Shown here one piece after another: positions 1-5,170 of a stretch of DNA of 5,170 bases (its first letter is position 1; every line of letters starts with the position of its first letter). The notes below the pieces were generated by a model. The model was not told where the DNA came from. It made no database searches and saw only the letters and a list, made by a program, of their open reading frames with translations. The position numbers were made by a program, and so were the translations under genes. The DNA is from an uncultured Rubritalea sp. (GTDB lineage Bacteria > Verrucomicrobiota > Verrucomicrobiia > Verrucomicrobiales > Akkermansiaceae). The DNA lies in the NCBI GenBank assembly GCA_937951395.1, contig CALFBV010000175.1:1-5170 (forward strand), in the 5' to 3' direction.

Positions 1-63
1 AGCTCGTTTCTTGGATATAGCACTAAAAAGATCGTAGTTCTTGGATGGCTTACGGTAGTTCAT
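1..63 (-). CDS. Possible N-terminus of a divergent gene, cut by the left edge
   Basis: A minus-strand reading frame starts with ATG at 63 and stays open to the window edge, giving 21 residues that begin MNYRKPSKNYDLF and remain basic and polar. The codons (AAC, TAC, AAG, CGT, CCA) look like ordinary coding use, and the DNA becomes markedly AT-rich immediately upstream of the ATG, as expected for a promoter region. A weak -10-like TAGTTT (70-75) lies 6 bases from the ATG. No product can be recognised from so few residues. The competing reading is a plus-strand frame open from 1 to a TAA at 94-96 that would be the end of an upstream gene. I favour the minus-strand frame only slightly. Confidence 0.35.
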   Translation of the reverse strand, partial: MNYRKPSKNYDLFSAISKKRA

Positions 64-120
64 GCCTTTAAACTACTTTCTGATAAGAAAAATTAAATAC
101 TTTAAAATGTAAATTTGCCT

Positions 121-175
121 CAGAGGTTTCCAGAAGTGCCCTCTTCATAAAGAATCAACATCACGGGAAACTCTG
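121..175. repeat. Imperfect inverted repeat (possible operator or leader hairpin)
   Basis: CAGAGGTTTCC (121-131) pairs with GGAAACTCTG (166-175): ten base pairs with one bulged G at 126. The 34-base loop contains a small second hairpin, GAAG (133-136) with CTTC (143-146). No T-run follows on either strand, so it is not a classical terminator. It lies 36 bases upstream of the first GTPase start and could be an operator dyad, or a leader structure if transcription starts near 115. Confidence 0.4.
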
Positions 176-176
176 C

Positions 177-205
177 TTGTGAAATGGATAGTTCGACTGT
201 AAATT
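177..205 (+). promoter_or_regulatory. Candidate promoter of the GTPase operon, leaderless geometry
   Basis: TTGTGA (177-182, four of six matches to TTGACA) is separated by 17 bases from TAAATT (200-205, four of six matches to TATAAT). Transcription starting about 7 bases after the -10 would begin at or next to the A of the ATG at 212. This fits the absence of any Shine-Dalgarno sequence. The matches are modest, so chance is possible. Confidence 0.35.
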
Positions 206-211
206 CAGCGC

Positions 212-2239
212 ATGTCGACATCAGTCACACTCACCTCTCAATGGATTTGCCAATGGCCAGAAGATGGAACAGCATTAGACCTACCCCAAGCTCTAGATGC
301 GGCTCAGTGCGGAGAGATCTCTGCGGACATTTCCACTATCCAGCGTAGCTTAGATACGGCACAGAAACTTAGCCAGCATCCTATCCTAGCGGTCACTGGG
401 CAGCTGAACTCTGGTAAATCTAGTGTGGTTGCTAGTTTTCTGAGTCCATCAGGCAGAGCACGTGTGCCGCGTGGTTCATCTAGTTCCACTGGCACACATC
501 GTTTTGTATACTGGGTTCCGCAGAGCTGGCTAGATGATCATTCGTTCCGTGAGCTTTTGCTAGACCTGATCGCTACCGCTCACCCGAATGGAGTTGAGTT
601 TCTGGATACTGATCCTGAAAAAGCTGCTGAGCAATACCGCAGCGGGCGCGATCATTTAGAAACTTTATCTATTCCTCTCATCGCCGGCGACCCACTATTA
701 GATGATCTCGGCACTGGTCTGTTAGATTGCCCAGATATCCAGACGCATGATCAGACAGAAAATCAGATGGATCTCTTACCGGCAGAAAACCCTCGCTTAG
801 ATTTTCTCTCCGCAGCAGCTAGGGTCTGCTCAGCATTTTTAGTGGTGTGGAACAGAGCCGCGATCCGTGACCGCCTCATAGAGATCATGCTCCACGCGCT
901 GCGCCAGCGCATGGCATCTGCTCCGCTTTATTTACTCATCAATATGATCCGCCCTGAGGAAGGACAGCCAGAAAGGACGATGACTGATACCGATGTTACA
1001 CGTCTGTTGGAACAGTTCAGCATCGCGTCTGATCATGTTTACGGCGCATTTGACTTCGCGATAGAAGACCGCGGTGACCGTCAGGGCTGGAGACACTACA
1101 CGCCTGCTCGCTTAGTTGAAAATTTCGACCGCGCAGAAGCCCCTCAGTTCTACCCACTAGCTGAAGGCGTTCAATCTAGTGATGACCTTCTCACGCTTTC
1201 TAATAATCTGGACGTAGCTGAAATACAGCGTATCAAAATTTCTGATCACCAGACCGAGCTCAACAATCTTCTCTACCAGGCAGATACTTCCATCACCAAA
1301 TGGGTCAGCGACTCGGAGCGAGAAATCTCTAATATTCACGAAGGGTTACTCGCTACCTGCCACCGCATGATGACGGATGAAACTACTGGCGAGCCATTGC
1401 AGATCATGTCACCAGAGTTTGCCGGCGCACTGCATGAGAGTCTAGTGAGAACAGCTCCGTTCGGCCTGAAGCTCCCATTGAAAATGGCAAACCCTTTTGA
1501 TAAAGCCTTTGACAGCACTAAGAAATTTATCCGCTCACTAAATATCAAGTCACTCGCTACGGATAAGATCAAGGATCTCGAAGGCGAACTCAAGCAACAC
1601 CTCAAGCTCGGTTCTATCAAGATAGCGAGCAGTGACGCTCTAGCACGCAGAACACAGAGCCAGCGATGGTGCCCTGCAGATGCTGAGATCCCTGAGCTAG
1701 AAGCTGCCTGGAATGGCGTCTTCGAAACTTTTCAGAAACACCCTATCGAGAGTTTTGATAAAGAAATGCTAGACCGCTCGGCACAAGACCGCTGGGATGG
1801 ATTTACAATGATGCAGAAATTTACGATTGGAGGGAAAGCTCTGCTAGGGACGATCGGCGGACTTGCTGCCGTTTGTGGTATTGCTACACTCGCAGTCGAC
1901 GGCGGTGCCACTTTATTCGCCGCTACTTCAGTCTCACATGCGATCAATGGCAGCATCGCCGCAGTCATCACTGCTGGAGGTTCCGCCACAGCCATGATGG
2001 GATTTCAGGACTCACTTCTGAAGGATAACACCCTGCCCTACTTGTCCAGACTCTTCTCTATCACTTGTGACAAGTTCCGCATTCCGCGGTCGATACGCGA
2101 TGAAGCTCCAGAGGTAAGTTTTAAGAACACCAATGGAAGCAAGACTACTTACAAACTTTCGTCATCACCTGAGCTGCCGATTTCCCCAGCAGTCACTCCA
2201 CTCACTGACAAGCGTATATGGGATAAACTAGATAACTAA
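212..2239 (+). CDS. Large GTPase-like protein with hydrophobic C-terminus, first of a tandem pair
   Basis: This 675-residue protein is a P-loop NTPase of GTPase type. A helical N-terminal arm (about 25-55) leads into a strand and P-loop, GQLNSGKS (63-70). A Thr-rich segment, SSSSTGTHR (89-97), is a plausible switch I/G2, and LLDCPD (170-175) is a G3-like motif with Asp where Gly is usual. The expected NKxD (G4) is absent: the strand LYLLINMIRPEE (239-250) occupies that place. IRD lies at 218-220. A long, mostly helical region follows (about 330-535), then two glycine/alanine-rich hydrophobic stretches (about 539-562 and 567-597) that could be a membrane hairpin, then a polar tail. The ATG at 212 is the first start after an in-frame TAA at 200-202; no Shine-Dalgarno sequence precedes it. 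The next GTPase gene starts 8 bases downstream. The plan (G domain, helices, membrane-prone end) recalls bacterial dynamin-like proteins, but I cannot name a family, and GTP preference is inferred. Role unknown. Confidence 0.85.
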   Translation: MSTSVTLTSQWICQWPEDGTALDLPQALDAAQCGEISADISTIQRSLDTAQKLSQHPILAVTGQLNSGKSSVVASFLSPSGRARVPRGSSSSTGTHRFVYWVPQSWLDDHSFRELLLDLIATAHPNGVEFLDTDPEKAAEQYRSGRDHLETLSIPLIAGDPLLDDLGTGLLDCPDIQTHDQTENQMDLLPAENPRLDFLSAAARVCSAFLVVWNRAAIRDRLIEIMLHALRQRMASAPLYLLINMIRPEEGQPERTMTDTDVTRLLEQFSIASDHVYGAFDFAIEDRGDRQGWRHYTPARLVENFDRAEAPQFYPLAEGVQSSDDLLTLSNNLDVAEIQRIKISDHQTELNNLLYQADTSITKWVSDSEREISNIHEGLLATCHRMMTDETTGEPLQIMSPEFAGALHESLVRTAPFGLKLPLKMANPFDKAFDSTKKFIRSLNIKSLATDKIKDLEGELKQHLKLGSIKIASSDALARRTQSQRWCPADAEIPELEAAWNGVFETFQKHPIESFDKEMLDRSAQDRWDGFTMMQKFTIGGKALLGTIGGLAAVCGIATLAVDGGATLFAATSVSHAINGSIAAVITAGGSATAMMGFQDSLLKDNTLPYLSRLFSITCDKFRIPRSIRDEAPEVSFKNTNGSKTTYKLSSSPELPISPAVTPLTDKRIWDKLDN

Positions 2240-2247
2240 CATCTAAT

Positions 2248-4044
2248 ATGAACACTCAAAAAACTATTACCATCGATCTCGCAGATAGAGCGGATAGAGC
2301 CGTGCGTCAACTTTTCGGCCACGATGCGCCGCTGACGCATTCAATCTCAGAGATCACGGACAATCTCCGCAGTGACATCCAGCGCATCCGCTCAGGGCAG
2401 TCCGCTGGACCTGCTACACTGGCCCTAGTAGGCAGAGTGGGTGAAGGAAAAAGCTGGCTCACACGTGCCTTTCTCGCAGAGGATGATACTGCAAATCAGG
2501 TGATCCAGTCTGGGCAGAATGCCGCTGAGCGTAGCATGGATCTCACGTGGATCGGTAGCCAGCAGCCATTCACTGAGCTTACTAACGGAGAAAGATTCAT
2601 CAAGACGTCTCCGCAAAACATGTTAGACCTAGGCGCGCCCTATGTTCTGGCAGATTCACCAGGTTACTCAGATCACAACCCATCATTAGAAGCTCTTTCT
2701 AGTGTTGCCCTAGCCTCTTCTAATATCAAACTCCTTGTAACATCCGTCTCACACATCAGAGATTCATCCCTAGCTGCGTTTATAGGCTCAATGGATGGAT
2801 CTATTGTTCTCCCTGTGGTTAGGTTTAGACCAGAAGATGAAAATCTTACCCCTAGTGACTCGGTTAGAAATGATTGTCTAACAGAAATGCAGAGCTGGAC
2901 CCCACACGTACCATCCGCAAGTATTCTCCCCGCAGTTTTCATCCCTGATGCAGGGATTGCAGGTGACACAGAGGCACGGTCTGCTGCTCGACAGCTAATC
3001 TCTGCCGCGCTCACGCCACTCCTTGCAGACCCTGCCACGCTAGCTAAGCACAGGGAAAGCCAACTTCAGCAGCGCATTCAGCTCACTAGGTATCACCTTG
3101 CGGAAACCCTCGTAGACTTCCGTCAGCGAATCGGTGCTCCAGTAGAAAACCTGGATCAACTATCAGCCACTCTACCGGATATAGTGCAGAAGGAAGTCAT
3201 CGGTGATACCGCGCAGCTTCACATAGGCATCCGTTCTAGATTCAGGGCAGACGCCATAGAGCGCACGCCTGCTTTACTATTCCCTTACCGATCATTAATC
3301 GGAGTTTTAGGACTCACCCATGGCGCTTGGGATAGGCTCATTTTCACCACACTAGGTAGCGTCCCGTCTCTCATCATGACGGCATTTCACTCAGTGAAAT
3401 CATGGAGTAAGACTAAGGATTTCGAGCAAACACTGCGCGATCAATCCAGACAACGACTCAATTCACTGATCAACGATGCTTACCGTGAGGATATCAAAAA
3501 TTTCTCTCATGCACTGACTGCGATCACTGATCATTCAGAAGATGCGGAGCTGAACAGACAGGTCAATGTAATCGAACTTCAGGGCCTCACAGGATTAGAA
3601 ATAGAAGCACAAGAGATCATCACTAAATCCATTAAGAGACGCCGGATTTCTGGATTCACACTCTGGTTTGGTGGAATCATTGCATTCATCGTATTTTGGA
3701 CCATGCTCCTAGGACCAGCTATCGCACTCTATGCAGAATACTTTCAATCAATGAGCAAGACAGCGAAATCACTCTCTGAAGGATTAAAGAGTTACCCAAC
3801 ACCGCCAGCTTCACTCTGGCTCACCAGCTTCATGCTATCCATGATCCCAGCTGGTATTCTTTCCATGATCGTGATGTATCTAACATGTAGACGTGGACGA
3901 ATCACGAAAACCTCTCATGACATTGAAGCGGAAATAGCTAGTTCTATTCGCCGCCGCATAGACTCGGACAAACTACGTCTTGTCATCAATAACCCTAAAT
4001 TGGATGCAGCTAAGACATTACTGAATATGTCTAAGGTGAAATAG
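2248..4044 (+). CDS. Membrane-anchored GTPase-like protein, second of the tandem pair
   Basis: This 598-residue protein has a P-loop, GRVGEGKS (62-69), after a helical N-terminal arm, and a canonical G3, DSPG (136-139). T100 is a possible switch I threonine. As in the upstream protein, NKxD is missing: the strand LPVVRFRPEDEN (188-199) carries RPE instead, and IRD occurs at 170-172. A helical region (about 262-460) contains a hydrophobic patch around 341-383. After KRRR (463-466, counting the adjacent K) come two transmembrane segments, about 470-495 and 523-546, then a short basic tail, so both ends probably face the cytoplasm. The ATG at 2248 is the first start after an in-frame TAA at 2233-2235. 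There is no Shine-Dalgarno sequence in the 8-base gap, so translation may depend on coupling with the upstream gene. It is probably a membrane partner of the first GTPase. A dynamin-like or other membrane-acting GTPase role is inference; the substrate and process are unknown. Confidence 0.85.
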   Translation: MNTQKTITIDLADRADRAVRQLFGHDAPLTHSISEITDNLRSDIQRIRSGQSAGPATLALVGRVGEGKSWLTRAFLAEDDTANQVIQSGQNAAERSMDLTWIGSQQPFTELTNGERFIKTSPQNMLDLGAPYVLADSPGYSDHNPSLEALSSVALASSNIKLLVTSVSHIRDSSLAAFIGSMDGSIVLPVVRFRPEDENLTPSDSVRNDCLTEMQSWTPHVPSASILPAVFIPDAGIAGDTEARSAARQLISAALTPLLADPATLAKHRESQLQQRIQLTRYHLAETLVDFRQRIGAPVENLDQLSATLPDIVQKEVIGDTAQLHIGIRSRFRADAIERTPALLFPYRSLIGVLGLTHGAWDRLIFTTLGSVPSLIMTAFHSVKSWSKTKDFEQTLRDQSRQRLNSLINDAYREDIKNFSHALTAITDHSEDAELNRQVNVIELQGLTGLEIEAQEIITKSIKRRRISGFTLWFGGIIAFIVFWTMLLGPAIALYAEYFQSMSKTAKSLSEGLKSYPTPPASLWLTSFMLSMIPAGILSMIVMYLTCRRGRITKTSHDIEAEIASSIRRRIDSDKLRLVINNPKLDAAKTLLNMSKVK

Positions 4045-4054
4045 AAATTTACCT
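4034..4054. other. Short stem-loop spanning both convergent stop codons
   Basis: AGGTGAAAT (4034-4042) can pair with ATTTACCT (4047-4054) as eight base pairs with one bulged G and an AGAA loop. It contains the TAG of the second GTPase (4042-4044) and the TAA of the lipoprotein (4049-4051). No T-run follows on either strand, so it is at best a weak bidirectional 3'-end structure. Confidence 0.3.
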
Positions 4055-4627
4055 GCCTAGCATCGACTTAGTTTCGCGGACGCTGAGCTTATTGTAATCT
4101 TCCCTGCTTATAACGAGCGGGTCAGGAGCATCGTGTCTACTGGAGACAAAGTCGCTAGACCCAGTTTTAACTGTATCTAACCGTCCTTCTTGAGCCCTAC
4201 CAGTGTTGTATTTCCCAGCATTAAATTGGTTTTTCTTAATCGACTTAAATCCACCTCCATCGTAGGCTTTGCGACTAACGTAATGTGGTGCGTGTTGAAA
4301 TTTACTCCCGTCAGTATTTCCCCCATATTGATTGGCAGTATATCCTTTGTTGCCGCCCCAGCGCTCTTTACGGTAGCTTTCTTTATTGTAATCCTTACCT
4401 GCAAAATCTCTGCCGCCAATATTACTCTGTCTTTGACCATCAAATTGACTGACCTGCTTAGAGACAGAGCGTGACATCCCTTGCTCATCCTTAGTGAGCT
4501 CATAGCCATCGTTGTATGAGTCCAGCCCCGAACGCACCTTTTTCTGCGTCACAGTTGTCTTACTAGCACAGGATGCAAAAAAGAACGCGAGGCCAAGCAT
4601 AGCCACTAACTGATAGAAATTTTTCAT
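4049..4627 (-). CDS. Small Gly/Tyr/Lys/Asn-rich lipoprotein of unknown function
   Basis: This 192-residue protein begins with a short lipoprotein signal: MKNF, a hydrophobic core to about residue 19, and a lipobox FASC with the lipidated Cys at 20. Phe at -3 is less usual than Leu, but FFASCAS is convincing. Residue +2 is Ala, which by the Lol rule predicts the outer membrane, inner leaflet. The mature part is polar and low in hydrophobics. Its middle (about 60-145) is rich in Gly, Asn, Lys and Tyr with irregular aromatic spacing (DFAGKDY, SYRKERWGGNKGY, QYGGN). A more ordinary conserved-looking end, LVISREDYNKLSVRETKSML, follows. There is no catalytic motif. It may be a structural or envelope-associated protein; similar lipoproteins occur, as far as I recall, in Verrucomicrobiota. 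It has its own promoter, no Shine-Dalgarno sequence, and ends 4 bases from the convergent GTPase gene. Confidence 0.85.
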   Translation of the reverse strand: MKNFYQLVAMLGLAFFFASCASKTTVTQKKVRSGLDSYNDGYELTKDEQGMSRSVSKQVSQFDGQRQSNIGGRDFAGKDYNKESYRKERWGGNKGYTANQYGGNTDGSKFQHAPHYVSRKAYDGGGFKSIKKNQFNAGKYNTGRAQEGRLDTVKTGSSDFVSSRHDAPDPLVISREDYNKLSVRETKSMLGR

Positions 4628-4636
4628 ACAAAGAAA

Positions 4637-4664
4637 ATTATAGCTATTGCCCCCAGCTCTTCAA
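4637..4664 (-). promoter_or_regulatory. Sigma70-like promoter of the lipoprotein gene
   Basis: Read on the minus strand, TTGAAG (4664-4659, four of six to TTGACA) is followed after 16 bases by a perfect TATAAT (4642-4637). Transcription would start near 4630, only about 3 bases before the ATG at 4627, so the mRNA would be nearly leaderless. The sequence between -10 and ATG (TTTCTTTGT) has no Shine-Dalgarno sequence. Confidence 0.6.
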
Positions 4665-4700
4665 GCTAAGATTTGTAAAAGCTAACAGTGTAATTCTGAG

Positions 4701-4737
4701 TAAAAAAATGGCATATCCTCGTGAGAAGATATACCAT
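4701..4737 (-). terminator. gltA: Rho-independent terminator of the citrate synthase gene
   Basis: On the minus strand ATGGTATATC (4737-4728) pairs with GATATGCCAT (4717-4708) over ten pairs, one of them G-U, around a 10-base loop. A run of seven T follows (4708-4702). It lies 34 bases past the citrate synthase stop codon. On the plus strand the G-U becomes a C-A mismatch and there is no T-run, so it acts in one direction only. It separates citrate synthase transcription from the lipoprotein promoter. Confidence 0.85.
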
Positions 4738-4771
4738 AGTGAAATGATGAAATCGCATATACCTTCAGAGC

Positions 4772-5170
4772 CTAGCGCTCCGCAATCGGTGGCACTGGTG
4801 ACGTTGTTGCAGGTCCCACGTATTTTGTGAGTGGTCGGTATAGTCTGTTATCCTTCAGCTGCTCTAGCACCTGTGCTGTCCAGCCAGACATTCTAGCTAT
4901 CGCGAAGATAGGAGTGAATAAATCTGTAGGGATATTCAACGAATAGTAAACTGTTGCTGAGTAGAAATCTACGTTTGCATTGAGCCCCTTACGCTCACGC
5001 ATGATCGTAGCGATACGCTCTGACATATTGATCCACTTTGACTCGCCTAGCTCCTCTGTGAGCTTGATCGCCATTTTCTGAAGGTGTGGAGCGCGTGGAT
5101 CTAACACTTTGTAAACGCGGTGACCGATTCCCATGATTTTCTTCTTATTGACCAAGCAGTCTTCGACAAA
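4772..5170 (-). CDS. gltA: Citrate synthase, C-terminal part (5' end outside the window)
   Basis: The last 133 residues of citrate synthase, which condenses acetyl-CoA and oxaloacetate to citrate in the cytoplasm as the entry to the TCA cycle. The frame is open through the right edge, beginning FVEDCLVNKKK, so the TTG at 5155 is an internal Leu codon and not a start. Visible signatures by E. coli GltA mature numbering are GIGHRVYK with His305 (codon 5120-5122), DPRA with Arg314, NVDFYS with catalytic Asp362 (codon 4967-4969), IARMSGW with Arg387 and YRP with Arg407. The first catalytic His (264) lies beyond the edge. The compact spacing between the His and Asp motifs (RERKGLNANVDFYS) matches the short CitZ-like type more than E. 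coli GltA. GWTAQ replaces the usual GWxAH, and RPLT the usual RPRA. 2-methylcitrate synthase cannot be excluded from this part alone. It ends with TAG followed by a strong terminator. Confidence 0.93.
   Translation of the reverse strand, partial: FVEDCLVNKKKIMGIGHRVYKVLDPRAPHLQKMAIKLTEELGESKWINMSERIATIMRERKGLNANVDFYSATVYYSLNIPTDLFTPIFAIARMSGWTAQVLEQLKDNRLYRPLTKYVGPATTSPVPPIAER

Larger units (their letters stand above)
64..211. other. Intergenic region upstream of the GTPase operon
   Basis: No convincing gene is seen here. The segment around 80-115 is strongly AT-rich. It is followed by an imperfect inverted repeat (121-131 with 166-175) and then by a possible promoter touching the first GTPase start. 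A TAAAAT at 103-108 could be another -10 for the operon, but no -35 at proper spacing accompanies it. If the partial minus-strand gene at 1-63 is real, this is a divergent promoter region serving both directions. Confidence 0.5.

Noticed and set aside
1..96. Plus-strand open frame ending in TAA at 94-96, as the tail of an upstream gene
   Set aside because: It gives 31 residues ending LLSDKKN with no recognised family, and its last third is in AT-rich DNA that looks intergenic. The minus-strand alternative seemed slightly better, so it is kept only as an alternative.
68..103. Imperfect direct repeat TTAAACTACTTT (68-79) and TTAAATACTTT (93-103)
   Set aside because: The copies are short and AT-rich, lie in an AT-rich region, and differ by an insertion. 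Chance is the simpler explanation.
103..108. TAAAAT as a -10 element for the GTPase operon
   Set aside because: No -35-like hexamer lies 16 to 18 bases upstream. In AT-rich DNA such a hexamer is expected by chance.
1336..1995. Minus-strand frames of 94 and 87 codons inside the first GTPase gene
   Set aside because: They are antisense shadows with no motif, no start signal and low-complexity translations. The sense frame is continuous across them.
2673..3038. Minus-strand 121-codon frame inside the second GTPase gene
   Set aside because: It is antisense to the G-domain coding region with Ser/Ala/Arg-rich composition typical of shadow frames. The sense frame carries the DSPG motif.
4190..4474. 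Plus-strand 94-codon frame with a hydrophobic, membrane-like translation
   Set aside because: It is antisense to the lipoprotein. The hydrophobic residues follow from reading its Lys/Asn/Gly/Tyr codons on the opposite strand, and the sense frame has a clean lipoprotein signal and promoter.
5153..5155. TTG as the start of the citrate synthase reading frame
   Set aside because: The frame continues upstream through FVEDC to the window edge, and the family needs several hundred residues before this point.

Overview
The window is about 48% GC by eye and reads as bacterial chromosome. It holds a tandem pair of large GTPase-like genes on the plus strand, and a lipoprotein gene and the 3' part of a citrate synthase gene on the minus strand. 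The lipoprotein has the lipobox of a two-membrane bacterium. Its Gly/Tyr/Lys/Asn-rich body and its ending (SVRETKSMLGR) remind me of small lipoproteins of Verrucomicrobiota. That placement is an impression from memory, not proof, and the citrate synthase type does not contradict it.

Layout. Positions 1-63 may encode the first 21 residues of a divergent minus-strand gene that runs off the left edge. Positions 64-211 are a non-coding, partly AT-rich region with an imperfect inverted repeat (121-175) and a possible promoter abutting the first GTPase start. Positions 212-2239 and 2248-4044 encode two P-loop proteins of 675 and 598 residues separated by 8 bases, almost certainly one operon. Positions 4049-4627 (minus) encode the lipoprotein, which converges on the second GTPase with only 4 bases between stop codons. 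A good sigma70-like promoter for the lipoprotein lies at 4637-4664. Positions 4701-4737 hold a rho-independent terminator for the citrate synthase gene, which occupies 4772 to the right edge.

The part of most interest is the GTPase pair. Both proteins have a helical N-terminal arm, a P-loop (GQLNSGKS and GRVGEGKS), a G3-like D-x-P-(D/G) motif, a shared IRD motif, a shared RPE motif where the guanine-specificity NKxD motif would be expected, a long helical region and a hydrophobic C-terminal segment. They look like diverged paralogues that work together at a membrane, in the manner of tandem bacterial dynamin-like proteins. Their function cannot be read from the sequence, and neither neighbour points to a pathway. 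The lipoprotein and citrate synthase appear to be ordinary neighbours with their own signals.

None of the three complete genes has a recognisable Shine-Dalgarno sequence. In two of them a candidate -10 element sits 6 to 9 bases from the start codon, which suggests leaderless or nearly leaderless transcripts.
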